Assembly: GCF_018130825.1 (NCBI RefSeq)
Contig: NZ_JAFCJS010000001.1
Location: forward strand, 124,001 to 188,000
DNA from: Bradyrhizobium liaoningense
Lineage (GTDB): Bacteria; Pseudomonadota; Alphaproteobacteria; Rhizobiales; Xanthobacteraceae
Reading direction: 5' to 3'
Length of the DNA stretch: 64,000 nucleotides
Positions 9,117 through 18,360 of this stretch are shown here, in pieces. The position numbers were made by a program, and so were the translations under genes. Positions within the stretch are counted from its first letter, which is position 1, and every line of letters starts with the position of its first letter. The notes below the pieces were generated by a model. The model did not search any database. It was not told where the DNA came from and worked only from the letters and a program-made list of their open reading frames with translations.

Positions 9117-9532
9117 TCATCGGCATCGGCTCCGACCTGATCGACATCACCCGCGTGGCCAAGGTGATCGAGCGCCACGGCGAGCGCTTCCTCGACCGCA
9201 TCTTCACCGCGGCCGAGCGGGCCAAGGCGGAGCGCCGCGCAAAGAACGAGAAGATGGTGGTGGCGACCTATGCCAAGCGCTTCGCCGCCAAGGAGGCCTG
9301 CTCCAAGGCCCTCGGCACCGGCATCAGGCGCGGGGTCTGGTGGCGCGACATGGGGGTGGTCAACCTGCCGGGGGGGCGGCCGACCATGCAGCTCACCGGT
9401 GGGGCTCTGGCCCGGCTCCAGGCGCTGACGCCGGAGGGATTCGAGCCGCGGATCGACCTGTCGATCACCGACGACTGGCCGCTCGCACAGGCCTTCGTCG
9501 TCATTTCCGCCGTCCCGCTGGCCAAGCCCTGA
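9113..9532 (+). CDS. acpS: Holo-[acyl-carrier-protein] synthase
   Basis: AcpS transfers 4'-phosphopantetheine from CoA to acyl carrier protein. The 139-residue protein begins [15 protein letters not shown] with the metal-binding Asp8, and has the second signature [15 protein letters not shown] with the Glu/Lys pair that binds Mg and CoA. The ATG overlaps the pdxJ stop by 4 bp, so translation is probably coupled. Length and motifs are normal. Confidence 0.95.
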   Translation: MIIGIGSDLIDITRVAKVIERHGERFLDRIFTAAERAKAERRAKNEKMVVATYAKRFAAKEACSKALGTGIRRGVWWRDMGVVNLPGGRPTMQLTGGALARLQALTPEGFEPRIDLSITDDWPLAQAFVVISAVPLAKP

Positions 9533-9781
9533 CCATTCGGGTCTCATTTTATAATTCCTTTTAAAAATCAATATCTTATGCAGTTTTGATGCGATCCTTG
9601 ATTGCGTGGCTCCTGACAACCGTCTAAAAGTCCGCCGACGCAAATCAGGCTGGGCGAATTCGGCTTTACGCCGGAATTGGCCCTCATTATCAGAATCAGG
9701 ACAATCTCCTTGCGCCGCGAAGCGATGGGCTGTTCGCGGGAGGAGGGCGCTCTGTGATCGCCGGCCGGAATTGAGAGAGCA

Positions 9782-10546
9782 ATGAGCGTGACTTCGGGAA
9801 CGAAAACTGAGAGCGGCGTCGGCGAAACGATCCGGGTCGTGATCCATGCTCTCCTGATCGCGCTCGTGATCCGCACCTTCCTGTTCCAGCCGTTCAACAT
9901 TCCCTCGGGGTCGATGAAGGCGACGCTGCTGGTCGGCGACTATCTCTTCGTCTCGAAATATTCCTACGGCTATAGTCACTACTCGATCCCGTTCTCGCCG
10001 CCGCTGTTCTCGGGGCGGGTCTGGGGCTCGGACCCGAACCGCGGCGACATCGTCGTGTTCCGCCTGCCCAAGGACGACTCCACCGACTACATCAAGCGCG
10101 TGATCGGCCTTCCCGGCGACCGCGTCCAGATGCGGGACGGGCTGCTCTACATCAACGACACCCCGGTCGAGCGGCAGCGCATGAGCGAATATGTCGGCGA
10201 GGACCCCTGCGGCGCCGAAAGCGGCGCGATTTCGCGCGTGAAGCGCTGGAAGGAGACGCTGCCCAACGGCGTGTCCTACGAGACGCTCGATTGCGCCGAC
10301 AACGGCTACATGGACAACACCAACGTCTACACCGTGCCGGCCGGGCACTTCTTCATGATGGGCGACAACCGCGACAACTCGACCGACAGCCGCTTCCTCG
10401 GCCAGGTCGGCTACGTGCCGCAGGAGAATTTGATCGGTCGCGCCCAGATGATCTTCTTCTCGATCGCCGAGGGCGAACATGCCTGGATGTTCTGGCGCTG
10501 GCCGTGGGCCGTGCGCTGGAATCGCTTCTTCAAAATCGTCCGATGA
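9782..10546 (+). CDS. lepB: Signal peptidase I
   Basis: LepB cleaves Sec and Tat signal peptides at the outer face of the inner membrane. One N-terminal membrane anchor (residues 16-33) precedes the SxM box PSGSMKATLL, with nucleophile Ser44 and the general base Lys105 in YIKRVIGLPGDR. The substrate-groove boxes GDNRDNSTDSR and GRAQMIFFS are present. At 254 residues it is a normal alphaproteobacterial size. The 249 bp upstream hold an AT-rich stretch and small hairpins but no clear gene. The ATG at 9782 follows gagagagca. Its stop overlaps the rnc start by 4 bp. Confidence 0.97.
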   Translation: MSVTSGTKTESGVGETIRVVIHALLIALVIRTFLFQPFNIPSGSMKATLLVGDYLFVSKYSYGYSHYSIPFSPPLFSGRVWGSDPNRGDIVVFRLPKDDSTDYIKRVIGLPGDRVQMRDGLLYINDTPVERQRMSEYVGEDPCGAESGAISRVKRWKETLPNGVSYETLDCADNGYMDNTNVYTVPAGHFFMMGDNRDNSTDSRFLGQVGYVPQENLIGRAQMIFFSIAEGEHAWMFWRWPWAVRWNRFFKIVR

Positions 10547-11424
10547 AAGACGAAGCCAAGGACATCACGACCGAACCGATCGACGCGCAAGCCGTCCCTG
10601 ACGGCGAAGCTGCCGCCAAGACGCTTGCGACCAAGACTCCTGAAACCAAGTCTCCTGAAGCCGAGACTCCTGAAGCCAAGAAGCCCGCGAAGAAGAAGCG
10701 GGCGCGCAGCAGCAAGGCCAAGGCAGCGGACGCGAACGCCGCGCTCGAGGCGCGCATCGGCCACGGCTTCACTGACCCGAACCTCTTGATGCAGGCGATC
10801 ACGCATGTCTCGGCGCTGAAGTCCGGACGCAAGCGCGGCGACAGCTATCAGCGGCTCGAATTCCTCGGCGACCACGTGCTCGGTCTGGTGGTTTCCGACA
10901 TGCTCTATCATGCTTTCCCGAACGCCGATGAGGGCGAGCTGTCCAAGCGCCTCGCCGAGCTCGTGCGCAAGGAAAGCTGCGCGGACGTCGCCAAGTCGCT
11001 CGGCCTGCTCGACGACATCAAGCTCGGTTCGGTCGGCTCCAGCGCGGATGCGCGCTTGCGCAAATCCATCCTCGGTGACATCTGCGAGGCCGTGATCGGC
11101 GCCATCTTCCTGGACGGCGGCCATGCCGCGGCGGCCGAGTTCGTCAGGCGCAACTGGACCGAGCGCATGCACAAGCCGCGGCGTCCGTTGCGCGATCCCA
11201 AGACGGTGCTGCAGGAATGGGCGCAGGGCAAGGGGCTGCCGACGCCGGTTTACCGCGAGGTCGAGCGCACCGGCCCGCATCACGATCCGCAATTCCGCGT
11301 CGCCGTCGACCTGCCGGGCCTCGCGCCGGCCGAAGGCGTCGGCGGCAGCAAGCGCGCGGCAGAGAAGGTAGCAGCTTCAGTGATGATCGAACGTGAAGGC
11401 GTTGGCGGCGGCAATGACGGCTGA
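10543..11424 (+). CDS. rnc: Ribonuclease III
   Basis: RNase III cuts double-stranded RNA in rRNA maturation and mRNA decay. The catalytic domain carries the signature RLEFLGDHVLGLVVSD with Glu106 and Asp110, then the second acidic set around GDICEAVIGAIFLDGG. A double-stranded-RNA-binding domain follows (DPKTVLQEWAQGKGLP onward). Compared with the usual 225-230 residues, this protein has about 65 extra N-terminal residues: low complexity, with three 5-residue TPE repeats (31-45) and a Lys/Ala tract. The ATG overlaps the lepB stop. A shorter protein from an internal start cannot be excluded, but no better ribosome binding site is visible. Confidence 0.95.
   Translation: MKDEAKDITTEPIDAQAVPDGEAAAKTLATKTPETKSPEAETPEAKKPAKKKRARSSKAKAADANAALEARIGHGFTDPNLLMQAITHVSALKSGRKRGDSYQRLEFLGDHVLGLVVSDMLYHAFPNADEGELSKRLAELVRKESCADVAKSLGLLDDIKLGSVGSSADARLRKSILGDICEAVIGAIFLDGGHAAAAEFVRRNWTERMHKPRRPLRDPKTVLQEWAQGKGLPTPVYREVERTGPHHDPQFRVAVDLPGLAPAEGVGGSKRAAEKVAASVMIEREGVGGGNDG
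10633..10677 (+). repeat. Three 15-bp tandem repeats inside rnc
   Basis: Three consecutive 15-bp units of the form [AG]AG-[AT]CTCCTGAA-[AG]CC encode K/E-T/S-P-E-T/A at residues 31-45 of RNase III. The units differ by one to three bases, so this is a slightly decayed minisatellite in the N-terminal extension. Confidence 0.85.
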
Positions 11425-12340
11425 AGCAAGCGGCGAGACGCCTGCCGCGACGCGCTGCGGCTTCGTCGCGCTGATCGGCGCGCCCAATGTCGGCAAGTCC
11501 ACGCTGGTCAACGCGCTGGTCGGGGCCAAGGTCACGATCGTCTCGCGCAAGGTGCAGACCACGCGCGCGCTGATCCGCGGCATCGTCATCGAGAACAACG
11601 CGCAAATCATCCTGGTCGACACGCCCGGCATCTTCTCGCCCAAGCGCCGGCTCGACCGCGCCATGGTCTCGACCGCCTGGAGCGGGGCGCATGATGCGGA
11701 TCTCGTCTGCGTGCTGCTGGATGCCAAGACCGGGATCGACGAGGAGGCCGAGGCGATCCTTGCCAAGGCGGCCAGCGTCAACCATGAGAAGATCCTCGTC
11801 ATCAACAAGGTCGACCTGGTCCAGCGCGAGAAGCTGCTGGCGCTGGCGCAGGCCGCCAACGAGCGCATGAAGTTCGCGAGAACCTTCATGATCGCGGCGA
11901 TCTCGGGCGACGGCGTCGACGACATCCGCGCGACCCTTGCCGAGATGGTGCCGCCGGGGCCGTACCTCTATCCCGAGGACCAGATGTCGGACGCGCCGAT
12001 GCGGCAGCTCGCTGCCGAGATTACGCGCGAAAAAATCTATCAGAAGCTGCACCAGGAATTGCCCTACCAGTCCACGGTCGAGACCGACAAATGGGAGGAG
12101 CGCAAGGACAAGTCGGTGCGGATCGAGCAGACGATCTACGTCGAGCGCGAAAGCCAGCGCAAGATCGTGCTCGGCAAGGGCGGCGCCACCATCAAGTCGA
12201 TCGGCGCGGACTCGCGGAAAGAGCTGATGCAGATCCTGGACGTGCCGGTGCATCTGTTCCTGTTCGTCAAGGTGCGCGAGAACTGGGGCGACGATCCCGA
12301 CCGCTACCGCGAGATGGGCCTGGACTTCCCCAAAGAATAA
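11393..12340 (+). CDS. era: GTPase Era
   Basis: Era is a GTPase that binds 16S rRNA during 30S assembly. The G domain shows GAPNVGKS (29-36), the switch region with TTRALIRG, the G3 box DTPG, and NKVD. The C-terminal KH domain contains GKGGATIKSIG. ATG 11393 overlaps the 3' end of rnc by 32 bp; a second in-frame ATG at 11414 (MTAEASGET) would give 308 residues and a shorter overlap. Overlap with rnc suggests translational coupling of two ribosome-maturation proteins. Confidence 0.97.
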   Translation: MKALAAAMTAEASGETPAATRCGFVALIGAPNVGKSTLVNALVGAKVTIVSRKVQTTRALIRGIVIENNAQIILVDTPGIFSPKRRLDRAMVSTAWSGAHDADLVCVLLDAKTGIDEEAEAILAKAASVNHEKILVINKVDLVQREKLLALAQAANERMKFARTFMIAAISGDGVDDIRATLAEMVPPGPYLYPEDQMSDAPMRQLAAEITREKIYQKLHQELPYQSTVETDKWEERKDKSVRIEQTIYVERESQRKIVLGKGGATIKSIGADSRKELMQILDVPVHLFLFVKVRENWGDDPDRYREMGLDFPKE

Positions 12341-12361
12341 CCAAGAAAAGATCGGCATTCG

Positions 12362-12742
12362 ATGAGCGTACCCGCCAACGTCCAGCGCTTCGAAGCGCTG
12401 CTCTATGCATCGTTGATGCTGGATGCCGTCTCGGTTGCCGTGCAGGACCGCACGCCCAATGTCGAGATGACCGAGCAGATGATCATGACGGCGACCTTGC
12501 TCGCCGGCGGCATGATCCTGCTCCTCGTCTATTTCGTCTGGCTGGCTGCGCGTTGGCGCAAGAACTGGCCGCGCTGGGTGCTGGCGGCAGCGCTCGTGTT
12601 GTCGGTGATCTCGCTCGGCCAGATCATTGGCGAGAAGGGCATGGAGCTCGACAGCGCCATCGAGATCGTGTCCTGCGTGCTGACGACGATGGGCTTGTAT
12701 TTCTCCTTCACGGGCGATGCGCAGGGCTGGTTCAACGCGTGA
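12362..12742 (+). CDS. Unknown small inner-membrane protein between era and recO
   Basis: The 126-residue protein has three predicted membrane spans (about residues 40-63, 72-90 and 97-115) and a weakly charged N-terminal 35 residues. No enzymatic motif was recognised. It starts 21 bp after era and has a sequence-rich start region (agaaaagatcgg) but no strong ribosome binding site. Coding composition matches its neighbours, and its place between era and recO suggests a conserved local gene. Function is unknown. Confidence 0.7.
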   Translation: MSVPANVQRFEALLYASLMLDAVSVAVQDRTPNVEMTEQMIMTATLLAGGMILLLVYFVWLAARWRKNWPRWVLAAALVLSVISLGQIIGEKGMELDSAIEIVSCVLTTMGLYFSFTGDAQGWFNA

Positions 12743-12757
12743 CGTCTTGCGCGATGC

Positions 12758-12858
12758 CGTAGGGTGGGCAAGGCGCGCCCTTGCGCGCCGTGCCCACCGT
12801 GATCAGCTGGTCTCGTGGATCAAATTTGGTGGGCACGCTTCGCTTTGCCCACCCTACG
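12758..12858. repeat. Palindromic repeat, family A, copy 1
   Basis: A 101-bp element between the unknown membrane protein gene and recO. Its ends (cgtagggtgggca / tgcccaccctacg) are perfect 13-bp inverted repeats, with internal inverted pieces (cgtgcccacc / ggtgggcacg). A close relative lies at 46401-46505. Confidence 0.9.
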
Positions 12859-12887
12859 ATAGCTCGAATTGCGCTAGACTTCCTCCC

Positions 12888-13640
12888 ATGGAATGGACCG
12901 ACGAAGGCATCGTGCTGGGCGTGCGGCGGCATGGCGAGAGCAGCGCCATCGTCGAGCTCTTGACGCGCGCGCACGGCCGGCATCTCGGCCTCGTGCGCGG
13001 TGGCGCCAGCGCGCGGCTGCGGCCGCTACTGCAGCCCGGCAACAGCGTCAGCGCGGTGTGGCGGGCGCGGCTCGACGAGCATCTCGGCACCTACGCCATC
13101 GAAGGACTGAAGCTGCGTGCGGCCACGCTGCTGGGATCGTCCCACGGGGTCTACGGCGTCACCCATCTCGCCTCGATCGCACGGCTCCTGCCGGAGCGTG
13201 ATCCGCACGAAGAGATCTTTGCGCTGCTCGAGCATTCGCTCGATGATTTCGACGACATCGGCAGCGCGGCCGTGCATCTCATTCACTTCGAGCTGGCGAT
13301 GCTCGCCGAGCTCGGCTTCGGGCTCGCGCTGGAGAATTGCGCGGTGACCGGCGAGACCACGGACCTGATCTACGTCTCGCCTAAATCCGGCGGGGCGGTG
13401 TCACGCGGCGCGGGCGAGCCGTGGCGGGACCGGCTGTTGCGGCTGCCGCCGTTCCTGCGGCACGGCGAAACCGCGAGCGAACTCACCGAGCAGGATCTCC
13501 AGGACGGGTTCCGCCTGACCGGTCTGTTCCTGCTGCGTCACGTGCTGGAGCCGCGGGGCCAAGGCCATTCCGATGCGCGGGCCGGCTTCATCAACGCGCT
13601 GATGCGGCAGCAGGCGAGGGCGGCGATCTCGGGGCCATGA
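12888..13640 (+). CDS. recO: DNA repair protein RecO
   Basis: RecO loads RecA on gaps with RecR and anneals single strands. From ATG 12888 the protein has 250 residues. The N-terminal OB fold begins [17 protein letters not shown] and continues to ARLDEHLG; a helical C-terminal region follows. The frame is open further upstream through the family A repeat, but the start at MEWTDEG matches the family. The zinc-binding cysteines found in some RecO proteins are not evident here; only one Cys (ENCAVTG) is seen. It ends the era-side gene string. Confidence 0.93.
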   Translation: MEWTDEGIVLGVRRHGESSAIVELLTRAHGRHLGLVRGGASARLRPLLQPGNSVSAVWRARLDEHLGTYAIEGLKLRAATLLGSSHGVYGVTHLASIARLLPERDPHEEIFALLEHSLDDFDDIGSAAVHLIHFELAMLAELGFGLALENCAVTGETTDLIYVSPKSGGAVSRGAGEPWRDRLLRLPPFLRHGETASELTEQDLQDGFRLTGLFLLRHVLEPRGQGHSDARAGFINALMRQQARAAISGP

Positions 13641-13741
13641 GGGAACCGCAGTTCTGCCCCCGCCCAAGGGCATGGAATTCCCCGGAACGAAATCGGCCTG
13701 ATCGAGTTGGCGCCCTGGGTTCCACAACGGGGACAGCCTAA

Positions 13742-14011
13742 ATGTTGATCAGAGGATTTGCGCTGTCGGCGGCGCTGCTTGCTTTTGCGCCGGACGCGAC
13801 GGCTGGCGAGCCGCAACCTGGCCTGTTTCGCCGCGCCTCCTGCACGGTCGTGCGGTACTATGTGGCGAAATACTCCGCGGCGGCCGCCGAGACGTGGGCG
13901 CGCGCCCACGGTGCGACGGAGGCCGAGATCGAGACGGCCCGCCGCTGCCTGACCAACACCCCGGCACAGGCCAAGACCCAGACCGTGACCGCGGGTTGGG
14001 CCGGGCAGTAG
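13742..14011 (+). CDS. Small secreted protein of unknown function
   Basis: The 89-residue product has a clear Sec signal (residues 1-22, ending in Ala-Thr-Ala-Gly). The mature part has two cysteines (in RRASCTVV and ARRCLTN) that could form a disulfide, and a helical segment around AAAETWARAHGATEAEIETARR. Nothing in it points to an enzyme. It stands alone between recO and the convergent AraC-type gene, 100 bp after recO. Confidence 0.65.
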   Translation: MLIRGFALSAALLAFAPDATAGEPQPGLFRRASCTVVRYYVAKYSAAAAETWARAHGATEAEIETARRCLTNTPAQAKTQTVTAGWAGQ

Positions 14012-14082
14012 TCCGCCGCAAGAAACCGATTGATCCTGAACCGGGCCGCACGGGACAACGTCGCGCGATCCGCTCGTCGTTT

Positions 14083-15144
14083 TCATCTCTCGGAGAGGAT
14101 GGAGCCTGCCTGGGCGTGCCCATCGTCCGAGAGCGGGAACGATGTGACTCCCAGCGTTTGCGACGGCCGCTCCCCGAACATCATCGAATAATACTGCGAG
14201 AAGCGCCCGAGCTCGTAGAAGCCCTGCTGCATCGCGACCGCCGCCACGGTGGTCGAACCCGGCCTGCTCTCCCGCAAGATGGAGTGAATGGTGCACAGCC
14301 GCTTCTGGCGCAGGAAGGTGACCGGGCCGAGCCCGAACACCTCTTGAAAGGCGCGATGCAGAGTGCGTCGCGACACCGTGAACGCGGCGCATATTTCCGA
14401 AACATGCACCGGGCGCGTGCCGGCCTGGTCAAGATACTCCTCGACTTTGCGGATCAGCCGCCTTGCTGATGGAAGTCTGCCGGGATCGTCGGGAGGCAGC
14501 GACGACATCACGTTGGCAGCCATGCATTCGACGATTGATCGTTTCCAGAAATCGGCTGTCGACGTCGTCAGGCCGTCTTTGTTGGTGGCCAGATGGGACA
14601 TGATCCGGATCAGACGACGCGAGGCCACTGCGCCGGTATCCAGGTCCGCGCGGAAGTGACCGCGCGTGCGCCATGTGTCGGGATCGCTCAGACGCGCCTC
14701 TCCACCGAACAGGGACGCCACCTCATCGAGATCGAAGCGCATGGCCGCATAAGCGGATGCGCCGTGGAAGACGCCGTCGTGCTCGAGCAGCGGCGGAATT
14801 ACGAGCACGTCGTTGAGCTGCATGTCGAAGGACCAATGCGCAACGCGCCGCTCGGCCGCCAGCAGCATGCCGATGATGAGCTTGTCGTCGCTGGAAACGC
14901 GCTGCGTGCGCATTCCAATGTTGAAGGCGCCGATGCTGAGCGAGAAATCGCCGATGCCGACATGGGACAGTGTCCCGCGCAGCCGCCCGCGTCCGAGCTG
15001 CATGACGTCGACGTGAGAGCCGTGCACGGCCTGGTGTAGACCCTCGAAACCGTCGAGCTTCCGCGAATCAACCAGAAGAGACTGCTCCATGGTCGTACAC
15101 TTGTCTTGAAGCGCGACATTTGTGCGGCAGACGACAAGCGACAT
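14083..15144 (-). CDS. AraC-family transcriptional regulator
   Basis: The 353-residue protein ends in a two-helix-turn-helix AraC/XylS domain (from about residue 230; VSEICAAFTVSRRTLHRAFQEVFG, then the second HTH ending GRFSQYYSMMFGERPSQTL). The first 210 residues are a beta-rich sensory domain without a signal peptide. It is divergent from the sulfatase cluster at 15.6 kb across a 463 bp gap, which makes it the natural candidate regulator of that cluster; this is an inference from position. The ATG at 15144 has only a weak ggtggt upstream; ATG 15090 is an alternative start. The inducer is unknown. Confidence 0.88.
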   Translation of the reverse strand: MSLVVCRTNVALQDKCTTMEQSLLVDSRKLDGFEGLHQAVHGSHVDVMQLGRGRLRGTLSHVGIGDFSLSIGAFNIGMRTQRVSSDDKLIIGMLLAAERRVAHWSFDMQLNDVLVIPPLLEHDGVFHGASAYAAMRFDLDEVASLFGGEARLSDPDTWRTRGHFRADLDTGAVASRRLIRIMSHLATNKDGLTTSTADFWKRSIVECMAANVMSSLPPDDPGRLPSARRLIRKVEEYLDQAGTRPVHVSEICAAFTVSRRTLHRAFQEVFGLGPVTFLRQKRLCTIHSILRESRPGSTTVAAVAMQQGFYELGRFSQYYSMMFGERPSQTLGVTSFPLSDDGHAQAGSILSER

Positions 15145-15607
15145 ACCACCACAACGCGAAGGGGTGTTATGAATTGAGTTCGCGTTTTGAGGCGAATGAT
15201 CGTCGAATTTGACGCGATGAATCCGGCAATGCGATCACGTATTTGAGTGGATCTGCGACGCGATGTCGCTCGATCCCGGCCATGGCTGCGACGTGCTGGC
15301 ACAATCTGCACATCACAGCCGCCCCATCTTCGGATACCATTTGCAACCTAAGCGATATTGAAAGCGCGCTGCGGATCGCGGCGCGGAAGCGGTGGCGGTA
15401 GCGTGCTACTGCATGCCCGGACCGCGCGCGCGGGCAAGAACGGGAGAGATGTTGACGTAATTCGCGATCTGCATCTCCGGCCCTAAGCGCCAGGAAGAGG
15501 GGGGACCAGACACAATGCGTCCAATGCGCCGGGCAATCCGCCATCATTGGCGGCTGCCGACGTCCGCGTCGTAGCACCTGTGGACCACGCGTATCGGAGC
15601 TTCCACC
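15145..15607. other. Divergent intergenic region upstream of sulfatase cluster
   Basis: This 463 bp gap lies between the AraC gene and the formylglycine-generating enzyme gene. It is long enough for promoters and AraC half-sites, but no near-consensus -35/-10 pair stood out. A minus-strand frame from about 15340 to 15167 is open but has no recognisable product. No RNA gene was seen. Confidence 0.5.
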
Positions 15608-16621
15608 ATGCTGCGGGCTGACCCGGATCACTGCGAGTGGTTGCCGGATGACGCGAAGACCGGCGAGATGGTCTTCATTCCCGGCGGCACCTTCCGTATG
15701 GGATCCGATCATCATTATCCCGAGGAAGCGCCGAGCCATCGTGTCTCAGTCGACGGCTTCTGGATCGACCGCACGCCGGTGACCAACCGGCAGTTCAAGA
15801 AGTTCGTCAACGCCACCGGCCATGTGACGGAGGCGCAGGTCGTCCCCGATCCCAAGGACTATCCAGGTGCGCTCAGCGAGATGCTCTACGCAGGCTCGCT
15901 GGTGTTCTCGCCGCTGCCGCGCATCACGGATCTTGCCGACTGGAGTCAGTGGTGGTCCTTCATGCGTGGCGCCAATTGGCGCCATCCCTACGGCCCCGGC
16001 AGCGATATCAAAGGGCTCGACGACCACCCGGTCGTGCACGTCTCCTACAATGATGCGGCCGCCTATGCGCGCTGGGCGGGCAAGGACCTGCCGACGGAGG
16101 CGGAGTGGGAGCTCGCTGCGCGCGGCGGGCTCGACGGTGAGGAGTTTGCCTGGGGTGATGCGCTGATGCCGGGCGGCAGGCACATGGCCAACATCTGGCA
16201 GGGAAACTTCCCTGTCCAGAACCTCGGCGAGGATGGGTTCAAGCGTACCTCGCCGGTCATGGCCTTCCCGCCGAATGGCTATGGTCTTTACGACATGATC
16301 GGCAATGTCTGGGAGTGGACCTCGGACTGGTGGTCGTCGCGACATCAGGCCGAAGCCGCCAAGCCCTGCTGCATTCCGAAGAACCCGCGCGGCGGCCGGG
16401 AGGATGCGAGCTTTGATCCATGTCAACCAAACATCCGCATCCCGCGCAAAGTCTTGAAGGGTGGCTCACACCTCTGCGCGCCGAATTACTGCCGCCGCTA
16501 CCGTCCCGCAGCGCGGCACGCCGAGCCGATCGATACCTCGACCAGCCATGTCGGCTTCCGCTGCGTGGTGCGGTCGTCGCTTGGCGTTCACCACGAGCAA
16601 GAGGGAATAGCCGCAGCATAG
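15608..16621 (+). CDS. Formylglycine-generating enzyme (SUMF1/FGE family)
   Basis: FGE oxidises the active-site Cys of sulfatases to formylglycine. The 337-residue protein has the full FGE-sulfatase fold, from GEMVFIPGGTFRMGSD near the N-terminus to SHVGFRCVVR, with NVWEWTSDWW in the core. The catalytic copper-binding pair is in GGSHLCAPNYCRRYR at Cys290 and Cys295, spaced as in human FGE. There is no signal peptide, so modification should occur in the cytoplasm. The sulfatase gene begins 26 bp downstream and carries a matching target motif, making this a specific enzyme-substrate pair. Confidence 0.93.
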   Translation: MLRADPDHCEWLPDDAKTGEMVFIPGGTFRMGSDHHYPEEAPSHRVSVDGFWIDRTPVTNRQFKKFVNATGHVTEAQVVPDPKDYPGALSEMLYAGSLVFSPLPRITDLADWSQWWSFMRGANWRHPYGPGSDIKGLDDHPVVHVSYNDAAAYARWAGKDLPTEAEWELAARGGLDGEEFAWGDALMPGGRHMANIWQGNFPVQNLGEDGFKRTSPVMAFPPNGYGLYDMIGNVWEWTSDWWSSRHQAEAAKPCCIPKNPRGGREDASFDPCQPNIRIPRKVLKGGSHLCAPNYCRRYRPAARHAEPIDTSTSHVGFRCVVRSSLGVHHEQEGIAAA

Positions 16622-16647
16622 CAGTGTCGGCAGCATAGGAGTGTCGG

Positions 16648-18360
16648 ATGAGTACCGAATTGAAGAACAACAACAACCAGTCTCGGGCTGACCAACCGCT
16701 CAATCGCAGACATCTGCTTCTTGGAACGTCCTCGATCGTCGCCGCCGTGGCACTGACGTCCGAGGCAATGGCGCAGGCCCAGCAGGCCGCTCCCGCCACA
16801 TCGCCGGCACCGGCGACGCCCGGCCGCAAGCCGAACATCCTCGTGATCTTCGGCGACGATATCGGCCAGACCAACATCTCCGCCCATTCCTTCGGCGTCA
16901 TGGGCTATCGCACGCCGAATATCGATCGTATCGCCCGGGACGGGATGATGTTCACCGACTACTACGCCGAGCAGAGCTGCACGGCGGGCCGTTCGTCTTT
17001 CATCACCGGCCAGTGCACGCTGCGTACCGGGCTGTCCAAGGTCGGCATTCCCGGCGCGGCGGTTGGATTGCAGGCACGCGACGTCACCATCGCCGAACTG
17101 CTGAAGCCGCTCGGCTACGCGACCGGGCAGTTCGGCAAAAATCATCTCGGTGACCGCAACGAATATCTGCCAACCGTGCATGGCTTCGACGAATTCTTCG
17201 GTAACCTGTACCATCTCAACGCCGAGGAGGACCCCGAGAACCGGTTCTATCCACGCGATCCCGGCTTTCTGGAGAAGTTCGGCCCCCGCGGCGTTCTGCG
17301 CTGCAAGGCAAGCGATCGCGACGATCCTACCGAGCATCCGCGCTTCGGACGGGTCGGCAAGCAGACGATCGAGGACACCGGGCCGCTGAACAGGAAGCGA
17401 ATGGAGACGATCGACGACGAGACTTCAGCCGCGGCGATCGATTTTATCAAGCGGCAGGCGCAGACCAACACTCCGTTCTTCTGCTGGTTCAATTCCACCC
17501 GCATGCACTTCCGCACGCATGTGCGGCCGGAGCATCGCGACAAGCCGGGGCTGACGTCCCGTACCGAATATGCCGACGGCATGATCGAGCACGATGCGAC
17601 GATCGGGACGATCCTGAAGGCGCTCGACGATCTCGGCATCGCCAACGACACGATCCTGATCTATACGACCGACAACGGACCGCACCAGAATTCCTGGCCG
17701 GATGCGGGCACGACCCCGTTCCGCAGCGAGAAGAACACCAATTGGGAAGGCGCGTTCCGCGTTCCCTGCCTGATCCGCTGGCCGGGCCGCATCGCAGCCG
17801 GCTCGGTCTCAAATGAACTCGTCAGCGGTCTCGACTGGATGCCGACGTTGCTCGCGGCAGCAGGCGATGCCGATGTCAAGCAGAAGCTCCTGAGCGGCTA
17901 TCAGATCGGCGGCAAGACCTTCAAGGTCCATCTCGACGGCTACAACCAGCTTGCCTATCTCACCGGCCGGCAGCCCAACAGCGCACGCAAGGAGTTCGTC
18001 TATTTCAACGACGACGGCGACGTTGTCGCGGCACGTATCGAGAACTGGAAGATCGTGTTCGAGGAGCAGCGCGCAAACGGCACGCTCCGGATCTGGGCCG
18101 AGCCGTTCACGAAGCTTCGCGTCCCGAAATTCTTCAACCTGCGCTCGGACCCCTATGAGCGGGCCGACGTCACATCCAACGTCTACTACGACTGGCTCAT
18201 GTCGGATGCGGCGGGCGTCATGATCGCCGGGCCAACGATTCTGTCGCAGTTCCTGCAGACATTCAAGACGTATCCGCCGAGCCAGCGGCCTTCGAGCTTC
18301 AGCATCGACCAGATGGTCGAGAAGATGCAGCAGAGCTTCGAAGCGGTGCAGAGTAACTGA
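16648..18360 (+). CDS. Tat-type secreted arylsulfatase
   Basis: This is a 570-residue type I sulfatase. The modification site SCTAGRSSF places Cys111 in the C-x-A-x-R motif for formylglycine, and metal ligands appear in FGDDIGQ (Asp70, Asp71) and YTTDNGPHQ. A twin-arginine-like signal (NRRHLLLGTSS, residues 19-29) is followed by a hydrophobic stretch and cleavage near AMAQA, so the folded, already modified enzyme is probably exported by Tat. Substrate is unknown. It lies directly after the FGE gene. The stop codon is TGA followed by C, and the frame continues open for 83 codons into a HAD hydrolase remnant. Confidence 0.93.
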   Translation: MSTELKNNNNQSRADQPLNRRHLLLGTSSIVAAVALTSEAMAQAQQAAPATSPAPATPGRKPNILVIFGDDIGQTNISAHSFGVMGYRTPNIDRIARDGMMFTDYYAEQSCTAGRSSFITGQCTLRTGLSKVGIPGAAVGLQARDVTIAELLKPLGYATGQFGKNHLGDRNEYLPTVHGFDEFFGNLYHLNAEEDPENRFYPRDPGFLEKFGPRGVLRCKASDRDDPTEHPRFGRVGKQTIEDTGPLNRKRMETIDDETSAAAIDFIKRQAQTNTPFFCWFNSTRMHFRTHVRPEHRDKPGLTSRTEYADGMIEHDATIGTILKALDDLGIANDTILIYTTDNGPHQNSWPDAGTTPFRSEKNTNWEGAFRVPCLIRWPGRIAAGSVSNELVSGLDWMPTLLAAAGDADVKQKLLSGYQIGGKTFKVHLDGYNQLAYLTGRQPNSARKEFVYFNDDGDVVAARIENWKIVFEEQRANGTLRIWAEPFTKLRVPKFFNLRSDPYERADVTSNVYYDWLMSDAAGVMIAGPTILSQFLQTFKTYPPSQRPSSFSIDQMVEKMQQSFEAVQSN

